Positions 51,505-61,941 of a stretch of 64,000 nucleotides of DNA are shown here, piece by piece. How positions within the stretch are numbered: the stretch's first letter is position 1; each line of letters begins with the position of its first letter. Origin of the DNA: an uncultured Sphingomonadaceae bacterium (GTDB lineage: Bacteria > Pseudomonadota > Alphaproteobacteria > Sphingomonadales > Sphingomonadaceae); assembly GCA_947493195.1 (NCBI GenBank), contig CANLQG010000001.1:496001-560000 (forward strand), given 5' to 3'. The notes under the pieces are model-generated. The model ran no database searches. It saw nothing but the letters and a program-made list of their open reading frames with translations, and was not told where the DNA came from. The position numbers and the translations under genes were made by a program.

Positions 51505-52794
51505 CTAGTGTTCCTCCACCCAGTCGCGGGTGATGGTGCGGGTTGCTAGCAGCATCAGCACACCGGCCACCAGGTAGAGCGGCATCACCGTCAGGATCGA
51601 CGCCCGCAGTGATTCATCGCCATAGATCGGCGCGTAGAAATCCGAGATCAGGCCGAGGACATAGATCCCGCCCCCCAGGCCGATCAGGTTGTTGATCAGC
51701 AGGAAAAGCGCGGAAGCCGTCGCCCGCGCCCGCGGTTCCACCAGGTGCTGGATGGCTGTCAGCACCGGGCCGAGCCAGACATAGGCCAGCCCCTGGGGGA
51801 TCAGGAACAGGATGAAAGCTATCAGCAGGCTGTCGGTCAACACGCCCGCGGCGTAGATCGGCGCACCAGCGATAAAGGCGATGGCAGGCAGGCGGGGATA
51901 CCATTTCCTGTTCGAACCCAGCCTGTCCGCCAAGGCTCCGCCCGCCAGCATGCCGCTCACCCCGCCTATAAGCAGCACCCCGCCGATGAAGAGGGCAGCA
52001 CCCCAAAGGTCGATGTCGAAGCTGCGCAGGAGGAAGCTAGGTTTCCAGAACCCGATCCCGTAGCCAAGCATCGAGCTGAATGCCGCGCCGAAGGCCATGA
52101 ACCAGAATGATGGCTTCTTCGCCAGGATCCGGAACACCGTCCAGGCCGATTGCCGGGGACGGGCTACGGTATCGGCATCATCCTGCTTCGGCACGTCCTT
52201 CACCACCCATTTGAACAGGGGCGCGATCACGATGCCAAGGCCGCCCATGACGAAGAAAGCGACGCGCCAGTCAACGGTGGAGGCGATCCACCCCCCGGCC
52301 ATGACGCCGATGGCGCTGCCGATGGGTATGCCCAGCGAGTAGATGGCCAGCGCCGTGGCGCGGCGGCGCGGCGGGAAGTAGTCGCCGATGATGGCATAGC
52401 TCGGCGCGACGCCGCCCGCCTCGCCAATGCCCACGCCCACCCGGGCAAGGAAAATGTGCCAGAAGCTTTGCGCCATGCCGCACAGGGCGGTGAACGCACT
52501 CCAGAATATCAGCGCGATGGTGATGACCCAGCTTCGGCTGGTGCGGTCCGCAACCGCGGACAGGGGCACGGCCAGCGTCGAATAGAGCGCGGCAAAGGCC
52601 AGTCCGCCCAGCAGACCCATCTGGCTGTCCGACAGGCCGAGATCGGCCTGGATCGGTGCCGCCAGGATTGACAGCATCATCCGGTCGAGGAAATTGAAGA
52701 TGTAGACCAGCAGCAGCATTGCCAGCACGAGATTGGCATTCGCCGGCAGGACGCGCCGGGGGGCATCGACTGGTGGTGCGGCAGCTTGGATCAT
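51505..52794 (-). CDS. Major facilitator superfamily transporter (spinster-like)
   Basis: A 429-residue inner-membrane transporter with about 12 helices. The first helices carry LVLAMLLLVYIFNFLDRMMLSILAAPIQADLGLSD, the loop motif LAVPLSAVADRTSRSW matches the MFS A motif, and VGIGEAGGVAPSYAIIGDYFPPRRRATALAIYSLG is typical of the spinster-type group common in sphingomonad catabolic clusters. It may take up an aromatic or lipid-like substrate. The ATG at 52794 has GAGGA upstream. It ends the minus-strand catabolic run. Confidence 0.87.
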   Translation of the reverse strand: MIQAAAPPVDAPRRVLPANANLVLAMLLLVYIFNFLDRMMLSILAAPIQADLGLSDSQMGLLGGLAFAALYSTLAVPLSAVADRTSRSWVITIALIFWSAFTALCGMAQSFWHIFLARVGVGIGEAGGVAPSYAIIGDYFPPRRRATALAIYSLGIPIGSAIGVMAGGWIASTVDWRVAFFVMGGLGIVIAPLFKWVVKDVPKQDDADTVARPRQSAWTVFRILAKKPSFWFMAFGAAFSSMLGYGIGFWKPSFLLRSFDIDLWGAALFIGGVLLIGGVSGMLAGGALADRLGSNRKWYPRLPAIAFIAGAPIYAAGVLTDSLLIAFILFLIPQGLAYVWLGPVLTAIQHLVEPRARATASALFLLINNLIGLGGGIYVLGLISDFYAPIYGDESLRASILTVMPLYLVAGVLMLLATRTITRDWVEEH

Positions 52795-52825
52795 GCGTGG
52801 TTTCCTCGTCCCGGTGAGTGACAAA

Positions 52826-52849
52826 GGGCCGGGTCTTGCGTCCCGGCCC
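52826..52849 (-). terminator. Hairpin between the enoyl-CoA hydratase and MFS genes
   Basis: GGGCCGGG pairs with CCCGGCCC around an 8-base loop, followed by TTT on the minus strand. It is a plausible terminator for the hydratase operon. Confidence 0.65.
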
Positions 52850-52915
52850 CCGTACGCCCGGATATGCCTGTCCCGAGAGATGGAAGGGGACGCGGCATTC
52901 CGGATCGAATCGATA

Positions 52916-53771
52916 TCATTTGAAGCGCGGTTCCGCTGCCCAGTCCATGTCCGGCAGGCCTTCGGGCACCGTGTCGGGATAGGTCGCTTCGCGCTTCTCC
53001 CTGAAGGCGGACACGCCCTCGCGCACGTCGGCGGAGCGGCCCCGTGCGGCGAAGACGCGGCTGTCCACCCTGTGCATGTCCATCGGGTGCGCCATCGTCT
53101 GGCCCTGCCACATCAGTTGCCGCGCCAGAGCGACGGAGACAGGGGCGGACGACGCGGTCATTTCCAGCGCCTTTTCCTTCGCTGCATCCAGCAGGTCGGC
53201 AGCGGGATGGAGCGATTGCACAAGGCCCGCTTCAAGCGCTTCCGCCGCGCCGAAGACCCGGCCCGAATAGGTCCAGTCGAGCGCCTTGGGCATCCCCACC
53301 AGCCGCGGCAGGAACCAGCCCGAGCACGCTTCCGGAGTGACCCCGCGGCGGGAGAAGACGAAGCCGTAGCGCGAATCCTCTGCGGCCATGCGCCAGTCCA
53401 TCGCCAGCTGCATGGTGGCACCGATACCCACCGCCGCGCCGTTGGATGCGGCGATGACGGGTTTTAGGCTGCGGAAGATGCGCAGGGTCACCATGCCGCC
53501 GCCATCGCGGTCTGCCCCGCCGATGTCGTCTGCACGCCCGCGCTTGTCGTAATCGAAGGTATCGCCGCCCCCGCCGAGATCCGCGCCGGCACAGAAGGCA
53601 CGTCCCGATCCGGTGATGATCACCGCGCGCACCGCGTCGTCGGCATCGGTAAGGTCGAACAAGGCCAGCAGGTCGGCGATCATCGCCGGGTTGAAGGTGT
53701 TCATCTGGTCGGGCCGGTTGAAGGTCGCCACTGCCAGACCATTATCGATTTCCAGATCGAGCGTGTGGAAG

Positions 53772-53779
<8 letters not shown>
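52916..53779 (-). CDS. Enoyl-CoA hydratase/isomerase family protein
   Basis: A 287-residue crotonase-fold enzyme. The oxyanion-hole loops are GRAFCAGADLGGG and NGAAVGIGATMQLAMDWRMAA. The acidic catalytic region is less typical (RGVTPEACSGWFLPRLVG), a pattern seen in crotonases that act on varied acyl-CoAs, so the precise reaction is open. The start overlaps the MaoC-like gene stop by 8 bases. Possible role: hydration or isomerisation step of acyl-CoA degradation. Confidence 0.87.
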
Positions 53780-55744
<1,965 letters not shown>

Positions 55745-55809
55745 TTATTCGAAAATAGGGAATGGACAGAAACGCCGTGCAGGGGACGTATTGCCGAATA
55801 CCAAGTATG

Positions 55810-56808
55810 CTAGGTCATCGTGACGACGACCTTGCCCACCGCCTTGCGCTCGGCAAGTCGCCGGATGGCCTCGCCACCCTGCTCCAACGGGAACGTGCAG
55901 TCGATATGCGGCGTGATCGTGCCGTCCTGCCACCAGTCGAGCAGTTGCCTGACATGGGCGGCATTGGCCTGCGGATCGCGGGCCACGAAGCCGCCCCAGA
56001 ACACGCCGCGCACGTCGCAGCTTTTCAGCAGCGTCAGATTGAGCGGCAGCTTGGGGATGCCTGCGGGAAAGCCGATGACCAGGTAGCGCCCTTCCCAGGC
56101 GATGGAGCGCAGGGCAGGCTCGCAATAGTCGCCGCCGACGGGGTCGTAGATGACATCCGCGCCGCTCGGCCCCACGGCTTCCTTAAACGACGCGGCAAGC
56201 GCCTTGTTCGCATCCTTGTCGAACGGAGCGCGGCCATAGATCATCGTTTCATCCGCCCCGGCCGTTTTCGCCGCCTCTGCCTTCTCCTCACTCGATACCG
56301 CCGCGATGACACGCGCGCCCATTGCCTTGCCGATCTGGATGGCTGCCAGCCCCACCCCGCCTGCCGCGCCCAGCACCAGCAGCGTCTGCCCTTCGCGCAG
56401 TTCGCCACGGTCCTTCAGCGCGTGGATCGTGGTGGCATAGGTCATCAGCAACGCCGAACCTTCGATCGGGTCGGCCCCTGCGGGCAAGGGAAAGGCGCTC
56501 CCCGCGTCGATCGTCACCTGCTCTGCCAGTCCGCCAAAAGCCCTGACCGCGATCAGGCGATCGCCGACCGTCCAGCCCTCCACGCCCTCGCCCAGCCCGA
56601 TCACCTCGCCTGCGAATTCCGCGCCGGGCGCAAAGGGGCGTGGCGGGCGAAGCTGGTACTTGTCCTCTATGATCAGCACATCGGGATAGTTGATGGCGCA
56701 GGCGAGCACGCGCACGGCGAGTTCGCCCTTGCCGGGCTGCGGTGCCTCGATTTCGGTCAGCTCAAGCGTGTCCGGGCCGCCGGGCGCGGTGGAATAGAGG
56801 ACTTTCAT
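55810..56808 (-). CDS. NADPH:quinone oxidoreductase, MDR superfamily
   Basis: A 332-residue zinc-independent medium-chain reductase. GroES-like domain: ACAINYPDVLIIEDKYQLRPPRPFAPGAEFAGEVIGLG. NADP-binding: LLVLGAAGGVGLAAIQIGKAMGARVIAAVSSEEKAE. The domain ends with LAERKAVGKVVVTMT. It probably reduces a quinone or conjugated carbonyl. GGAGAT precedes the ATG. The tyrosine phosphatase gene lies 19 bases upstream on the same strand. Confidence 0.88.
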   Translation of the reverse strand: MKVLYSTAPGGPDTLELTEIEAPQPGKGELAVRVLACAINYPDVLIIEDKYQLRPPRPFAPGAEFAGEVIGLGEGVEGWTVGDRLIAVRAFGGLAEQVTIDAGSAFPLPAGADPIEGSALLMTYATTIHALKDRGELREGQTLLVLGAAGGVGLAAIQIGKAMGARVIAAVSSEEKAEAAKTAGADETMIYGRAPFDKDANKALAASFKEAVGPSGADVIYDPVGGDYCEPALRSIAWEGRYLVIGFPAGIPKLPLNLTLLKSCDVRGVFWGGFVARDPQANAAHVRQLLDWWQDGTITPHIDCTFPLEQGGEAIRRLAERKAVGKVVVTMT

Positions 56809-56827
56809 TGCAGTATCTCCAAGTGGT

Positions 56828-57631
56828 TCAGGCCGGTTCGAGCAGCCGCGCGCGCAGCATTTCCGCCACGTCCCGGTCGACCCCGATCGAGGCGAGAAAT
56901 GCGTCGAACGACCCGTAATCGCGGTCTATCGTGGCAAGGGCAGCGTCAAGCTGGGCCGGGCGGGCAGAGCGCATCATGGCGATGGCTTCAGGCGAAAACC
57001 GTGCGCGCATCGCATCGTGCGCCCGCTCCCCGCCGTCGCGCCCGACAAACAGCGAACGGGCGACATCGTCCTCGCTGGCGGCAATGCGATCGGTCAACGC
57101 GTAATCGTCGAGCACGATGTCGCGCGGCACGCCCAGCGTGGTCAGCACCAGGGCAGCCGCCACGCCGGTGCGATCCTTGCCGGCGGAACAGTGCATTACG
57201 CACGGCGCCGCGCCTGCGGCAATGCGCCTGATGATGTCGGCAAAGGCATGCCCCATGACGCGCGGCATCTGAGCGTAGAAATCCTGCATAAGGGCGCGGG
57301 CACCTTCCGCATCGGGCGGATATTCCTGGGCCATGTCCACCAGGCGGCGCTTGTGACCCGGCGGCCAGGTGTGAACGGAAAGCTTGGGCGATTGCCATAC
57401 CGTGGGATCCGCCTCGCGCTCCCTCGCGGCGCGCAGGTCGAAGATGGTGGTGATGCCGGTTTCCTCCAGCATGGCGATATCGCCAGCGGTCAGGCGTGAC
57501 AGCCGGTTGGAGCGGAACAACAGGCCCCTTCTCACGCGCAAGCCCTTACCGGCCGGGTAACCACCGAAATCGCGGAAGTTGCCCGCGCCTTCCAGCGGCA
57601 GGATGCGTGCCCTGTCTTCCTCCGTCAGCAT
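56828..57631 (-). CDS. Dual-specificity/tyrosine phosphatase family protein
   Basis: A 267-residue phosphatase of the tyrosine/serine (TpbA/PtpB-like) group. The signature Cys loop is VMHCSAGKDRTGVAAAL (CxxxxxR with Lys and Asp). The N-terminal LEGAGNFRDFGGYPAGKGLRVRRGLLFRSNRLSRLT is typical of this bacterial class. It acts on phosphotyrosine, phosphoserine or phosphoinositides in different species. The ATG at 57631 shares its first base with the TetR stop (TGATG), so it is coupled to the regulator gene. Confidence 0.87.
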   Translation of the reverse strand: MLTEEDRARILPLEGAGNFRDFGGYPAGKGLRVRRGLLFRSNRLSRLTAGDIAMLEETGITTIFDLRAAREREADPTVWQSPKLSVHTWPPGHKRRLVDMAQEYPPDAEGARALMQDFYAQMPRVMGHAFADIIRRIAAGAAPCVMHCSAGKDRTGVAAALVLTTLGVPRDIVLDDYALTDRIAASEDDVARSLFVGRDGGERAHDAMRARFSPEAIAMMRSARPAQLDAALATIDRDYGSFDAFLASIGVDRDVAEMLRARLLEPA

Positions 57632-58905
57632 CAAGCCTGCCCGAGTATTTCGGCAGGATCGACGAACATTCCCTGCGTCAGGCAGGAGGCGTAAATGCGG
57701 ATGGCATCCTTGCGGTCCATCTCGCTGGCCCAGTTGCGCAGGTCGTAGGCGGAATTGAGCATCGCGGTGATCGTCTGGCTGGCAAGGTGCGGATTGACCA
57801 GCCGGATCGAGCCTTCCTGCATCCCTTCGACCAGCGTGTTGCCAAGTCGCAGCGCTGTCCTGTCGGACCGTGCCAGCAGGTCCGTGCGCACATCGATGGG
57901 CAGGGCCTGCAGCGCAGACGTTCGCGTGAGCGGGAACTCGCCTTCGAACTGCAGGTCGATCAGGTAGTTCATCGTCGCTTCCAGACGCTCCCACTGGCTG
58001 CCCCCGCTCTCTGCAGCGGCGCGCTGGACCGCGGAAATGCGGCGGAAGCTGCGGCGGAAACACTCGAGGATAAGGTCGTCCTTGGTATCGAGGTGGTGAT
58101 AGAAGCTGCCCTTGGTCACCTTCAGCTCGTCCACGATCCGCACGACGGATGCGCCGCGATATCCGCTCTCGTTGATCAGCCGCGTGGCAACGCCAAGGAA
58201 ATTGGGCGCTGCATTCTCTCCGTCAGCCGTTGGCTCCCCATCGGCGCAGCGCGGAAGATCTGCCGGAGACCACGTGGCACCGGGCACGGCCAGCCCCAGA
58301 TCGAACAGTTCGAACAATTGCCGGTGCACGCGCGGAAACTCGTCAATCGGATAGCGCGCCAGCCACACCGGCATCCAGAAGATCGTTTCCTGCAAGAGAT
58401 GGGTGCGCGCCGTCATCAGCGACTTTTGGTCGGCAGAGAAATCCCCCCACAGCGCGCGGGTGGCCCTGAACAGTTCGACATACTGGCGCAGCAGCGGCAG
58501 GCGGATGGGATCGTCCAGTGTGCGCACTTCGGAAAGCGTGGCGATCGAAACGTCCGTTCCGCGGATCACGTCGGCGCGCAGGCGGATATGCAGTTCCAGC
58601 AGGCGGCATACCCGATCGCGCGGGGTGGGCTCCTTCGCGGCCTCGTCCACGAACGCCCGCAGCCGCTCTATCGCGCGTTCGAAAACGGCGGCGGCCAGCA
58701 CATCCTTGCGCGGGAAATAGTAGGTCACGCTCGTCGTGCTCAATTCGACCGCGTGCGAAACCGCCTGCAACGTCGTGGCCTTGGCCCCGTGTTCGTTGAT
58801 CAGCGTGGTCGCGGCATCCAGCAACGCGTCGCGCTTCTGCTCGTATCGAGCACCCCTGGGGGATCGCTCCTCCCCCCCGGTCAAGCCGCCAGTTTTGCTA
58901 TCCAT
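57631..58905 (-). CDS. Double TetR-type regulator in one chain
   Basis: A 424-residue protein carrying two TetR HTH domains. The N-terminal one lies at about 25-75 (ALLDAATTLINEHGAKATTLQAVSHAVELSTTSVTYYFPRKDVLA). The second lies at about 240-285 (VATRLINESGYRGASVVRIVDELKVTKGSFYHHLDTKDDLI). Each is followed by a ligand-binding-type helical part. Most TetR proteins are single-domain dimers. This tandem form could bind as a monomer with two HTHs. I chose the ATG at 58905, with AAAGG just upstream (spacing is short). A perfect 6-base-arm dyad lies 80 bases away in the divergent promoter region. Confidence 0.87.
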   Translation of the reverse strand: MDSKTGGLTGGEERSPRGARYEQKRDALLDAATTLINEHGAKATTLQAVSHAVELSTTSVTYYFPRKDVLAAAVFERAIERLRAFVDEAAKEPTPRDRVCRLLELHIRLRADVIRGTDVSIATLSEVRTLDDPIRLPLLRQYVELFRATRALWGDFSADQKSLMTARTHLLQETIFWMPVWLARYPIDEFPRVHRQLFELFDLGLAVPGATWSPADLPRCADGEPTADGENAAPNFLGVATRLINESGYRGASVVRIVDELKVTKGSFYHHLDTKDDLILECFRRSFRRISAVQRAAAESGGSQWERLEATMNYLIDLQFEGEFPLTRTSALQALPIDVRTDLLARSDRTALRLGNTLVEGMQEGSIRLVNPHLASQTITAMLNSAYDLRNWASEMDRKDAIRIYASCLTQGMFVDPAEILGQA

Positions 58906-58985
58906 CGGCCTTTCATGCCGCAAACGAAGCGTCAGGCCAAGCAAAAGGATGCTCGGTTTGCTGTTGTGTCCACCGGTCTTTCGAA

Positions 58986-59004
58986 CGTATGGTATCTTCA
59001 TACG
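58986..59004. promoter_or_regulatory. Candidate TetR operator
   Basis: CGTATGGTATCTTCATACG: arms CGTATG and CATACG with a 7-base centre, 12 bases before the APH-like gene start. It overlaps the likely ribosome-site region of that gene and lies in the shared region between the divergent operons. Operator role inferred. Confidence 0.6.
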
Positions 59005-59016
59005 CGAGGAGATAAG

Positions 59017-60060
59017 ATGACCACCAGCGACGAGCAACGCTTTGCGGACCTTGACGGGGTTCAGCTGGAGGACTGGTTGGTTGACCACGTCGACGAGAGT
59101 GGTTCGCTGCGGTTCTTGAGGAAGTTTCCGGGCGGGCAGTCCAATCCCACCTATCGGTTGCAGTTCGGCGACAGGGATTACGTCCTGCGGCGCAAGCCTT
59201 TCGGCAAGATCCTGCCCTCTGCTCACGCGGTGGAGCGGGAGTTCCGGCTGATCAGCGCGCTGCATCCGTTGGGCCTGCCGGTCGCTGCGCCCCACGCCCT
59301 GTGCGAGGACGCGGGGGTAATCGGCTCACCCTTCTACATCATGGACATGGTGGAAGGCCGCACCTTCTGGGATGGCGCGCTGCCCGGTTGCGAAAGGCAG
59401 GAGCGGGAGCCGATCTATCACGCGATGGTGGCCGCCCTCGCCCGCCTGCACGCGGTCGATCCCGATCAGGCTGGGCTGGGCGATTACGGCGCGCCGGGCA
59501 ATTACTTCGAGCGGCAGGTGGGACGCTGGACCAAGCAGTACCGCGCATCGCAGACCGACGAATTGCCGGCGGTGGAGCGATTGATCGAATTCCTGCCCGC
59601 CACCGTGCCGCAGCAGGAGCGGACCAGCATCATCCACGGCGACTACCGCATCGACAATCTCATCTACGCGCCCGATGGGCCGCAGGTTCGCGCGGTTCTA
59701 GACTGGGAGCTGTCGACCTTGGGCGATCCGCTGGCGGACTTCACCTACCTGGCGATGAACTGGGCGCTGCCGCGTACGGGAGAGAACGCCCAGCTTGGCG
59801 GCCTCGACCTGGAAGCGCTGGGCATTCCCTCGCTGGAAGAGGTGACCCAGCGCTATTGCGAGGCAACCGGACGCTCCAGCGTGCCCGACATGAACTGGTA
59901 TTTCGCCTACAACCTCTTCCGCCTCGTCGGCATTCTGCAAGGCATCAAGAAGCGCATCATCGACGGGAATGCGTCGAGCAAGGATGCCCATGCCAAGGCC
60001 GCCATGGTGGAGCCACTGGCCACGCAGGCATTGAAATTCGCCCGCCAGGCTGGTGCCTGA
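59017..60060 (+). CDS. Phosphotransferase-family (APH-fold) protein
   Basis: A 347-residue kinase-fold protein like the acyl-CoA dehydrogenase-associated (ACAD10/11-type) phosphotransferases found in lipid-degradation clusters. The APH fold motifs are IIHGDYRIDNLIYAPDG (catalytic Asp and Asn) and LDWELSTLGDPLADFTYLA. The Lys region is YVLRRKPFGKILPSAHAVEREF. The substrate in these clusters is thought to be a hydroxyacyl-CoA, by analogy, but this is not visible. It begins a plus-strand operon with the SDR genes, 28 bases apart. GAGGAGATAAG precedes the ATG. Confidence 0.85.
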   Translation: MTTSDEQRFADLDGVQLEDWLVDHVDESGSLRFLRKFPGGQSNPTYRLQFGDRDYVLRRKPFGKILPSAHAVEREFRLISALHPLGLPVAAPHALCEDAGVIGSPFYIMDMVEGRTFWDGALPGCERQEREPIYHAMVAALARLHAVDPDQAGLGDYGAPGNYFERQVGRWTKQYRASQTDELPAVERLIEFLPATVPQQERTSIIHGDYRIDNLIYAPDGPQVRAVLDWELSTLGDPLADFTYLAMNWALPRTGENAQLGGLDLEALGIPSLEEVTQRYCEATGRSSVPDMNWYFAYNLFRLVGILQGIKKRIIDGNASSKDAHAKAAMVEPLATQALKFARQAGA

Positions 60061-60088
60061 AATCATTTTTCATTCAAGGAGTTAATCT

Positions 60089-60865
60089 ATGTCGCTGTTC
60101 GACTGCACCGGCAAGGTCGCGATCGTTACGGGATCCTCTCGCGGGATAGGCCGGGCCATTGCCGAGGCGCTGGCCGACCATGGCGCACAGGTGGTGATCT
60201 CCAGCCGCAAGCAGGACGCCTGCGAGGAAGTGGCCGAAGCCATCAACGCAAAACATGGGCAGGGCCGCGCGGTCGCCATCGCCGCCAGCATTTCCGACAA
60301 GGCAGCGCTGGAAAACCTGGTGCAGCAGACCCGCGAGCGGCTCGGCCCCATCGACATTCTCGTCTGCAATGCGGCCAGCAACCCCTACTACGGATCGATG
60401 GACGGGATCAGCGACGACCAGTTCCGCAAGATCCTGGATAACAACGTGCTGTCCAACCACTGGCTGGTGCAGCTTGCCCTGCCCGACATGCGTGCAAGCG
60501 GCGGCGGGGCGATCATCGTCGTGTCGTCCATCGGGGGGCTGCGCGGTTCGGTCACGATCGGGGCCTACAACATCTCGAAAGCCGCGGATTTCCAGCTCGT
60601 GCGCAACTACGCGATAGAGGCGGGCAAGGACAATATCCGCGTCAATGCCATCGCGCCGGGCGTGGTGAAAACGGACTTCGCCCGCGCCCTGTGGGAAGAC
60701 CCGAAGATGCACGATCGCACCGCGAAGGCGACACCGCTGAAGCGCCTGGGCGAGCCGGAGGATATCGCCGGGGCCGCGGTCTATCTCGCCAGTGATGCGG
60801 GCGCGTGGATGACCGGGCAGATGATGGTGATCGACGGCGGCGTGACGATCGGCGCGGGGCTGTGA
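60089..60865 (+). CDS. SDR-family oxidoreductase
   Basis: A 258-residue short-chain dehydrogenase/reductase. [14 protein letters not shown] supplies the nucleotide-binding motif, [10 protein letters not shown] the NA(A/G) motif, VVSSIGGL the Ser, and AYNISKAAD the Tyr-x-x-x-Lys. It probably oxidises a hydroxyacyl-CoA or alcohol. AAGGAG lies close to the ATG. Its stop overlaps the next gene by 4 bases (GTGA). Confidence 0.9.
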   Translation: MSLFDCTGKVAIVTGSSRGIGRAIAEALADHGAQVVISSRKQDACEEVAEAINAKHGQGRAVAIAASISDKAALENLVQQTRERLGPIDILVCNAASNPYYGSMDGISDDQFRKILDNNVLSNHWLVQLALPDMRASGGGAIIVVSSIGGLRGSVTIGAYNISKAADFQLVRNYAIEAGKDNIRVNAIAPGVVKTDFARALWEDPKMHDRTAKATPLKRLGEPEDIAGAAVYLASDAGAWMTGQMMVIDGGVTIGAGL

Positions 60866-61677
60866 CCGGCCCGTGCGGCGGCCTGCTGGAAGGCAAGGTC
60901 GCGTGCGTTACCGGGGCGGCTTCTGGCATAGGCCGGGCCAGCGCGCTGCTGTTCGCCAGCGAGGGTGCGAGGGTTCTCGCCTTCGACCGCGCCGATGCCG
61001 TTCACAACACGGCGGACGCCATTCGCAAGGCAGGCGGAGAGGCCATCGCCATCACCGGCGACGCGGCAGAGGAAGCGGATATCGCAGGCGCAGTGGCAAG
61101 GGCGCAGGATGAATTCGGCGGCCTGCATATCTTCTTCGCCAACGCCGGCATCACCGGCAATGCGCGGGGCGGATATTTCGATAGCGATGCCGCAAACTGG
61201 ATGGCGGTGCTGCGGGTCAATCTCATCGGCCCATTCCTGGCGGTGAAGCACGCCGCGCCCGCGATCCGCGCCTCGGGCGGCGGGTCCATCGTGTGCACGG
61301 CATCCGTTGCAGGATTGCGCTCCGGCGCGGGGCCAGCCCCCTACTCCGCTTCCAAGGCCGGGGTCATCAACCTTGTACAGACGGCGGCGCAGCAGCTTGC
61401 CGGAACGGGCGTGCGGATCAATGCCGTCTGCCCCGGCCTGATCGAAACGGGCATGACCGCGCCGCTCTACGAGAATGCGCGGGCCAAGGGACTGGAAGAC
61501 CGCATCGGGCTGCTCAATCCCATGGGCAGGGGTGGCGAACCCCGCGAGATAGCAAGTGTAGCCCTGTTCCTCGCCAGTGAGCAGGCGAGCTACGTCAACG
61601 GGCAGGCGCTGGCAGCCGATGGCGGCCTTTCCACTTCGCATCCCGTGACCCACCCGCCCGGCCAGAAGCGCGACTGA
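60862..61677 (+). CDS. SDR-family oxidoreductase
   Basis: A 271-residue short-chain dehydrogenase. [34 protein letters not shown] and PYSASKAGV are the core motifs. It starts at a GTG (60862) in the preceding stop (GTGA), so the two SDRs are translated together. The C-terminus has extra residues ([14 protein letters not shown]) beyond the usual GG end. Substrate unknown. Confidence 0.88.
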   Translation: MTGPCGGLLEGKVACVTGAASGIGRASALLFASEGARVLAFDRADAVHNTADAIRKAGGEAIAITGDAAEEADIAGAVARAQDEFGGLHIFFANAGITGNARGGYFDSDAANWMAVLRVNLIGPFLAVKHAAPAIRASGGGSIVCTASVAGLRSGAGPAPYSASKAGVINLVQTAAQQLAGTGVRINAVCPGLIETGMTAPLYENARAKGLEDRIGLLNPMGRGGEPREIASVALFLASEQASYVNGQALAADGGLSTSHPVTHPPGQKRD

Positions 61678-61697
61678 TCAATTCGGCTGGGCTCGCG

Positions 61698-61753
61698 GGA
61701 CAGGAAGGGGCCGGGAACGGACAGGAAGGGGCCGGGAACGGACAGGAAGGGGC
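61698..61753. repeat. 21-bp tandem repeat, about 2.7 copies
   Basis: A 21-base unit, beginning GGACAGGAAGGGGC and ending GGGAAC, repeats twice fully and once in part. It lies in the 264-base gap between the SDR and FadJ-type genes. No protein frame is apparent and the function is unknown. Confidence 0.85.
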
Positions 61754-61941
61754 AGCACGCGCCCTCAAGATGCGGCTCTGGAGGGGCGGCATGAGTCCGC
61801 AAGCTGGCCGGAGCGGCTGATGCGTCCAATGCCCTAACGCCGCTTGTCTGAAAACACGGTATGCAATAGAGCGTTCCCGCAAAAGAGTCGCGCAGCGGCT
61901 GTTTCGCCCGCTGGGCGGCATCACAGGCAACGGGAGAAATC

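Noticed and set aside
56828..58063. Longer phosphatase starting upstream inside the TetR gene
   Set aside because: The extra N-terminal sequence is read in the wrong frame of the TetR gene; the phosphatase family begins at the ATG at 57631.
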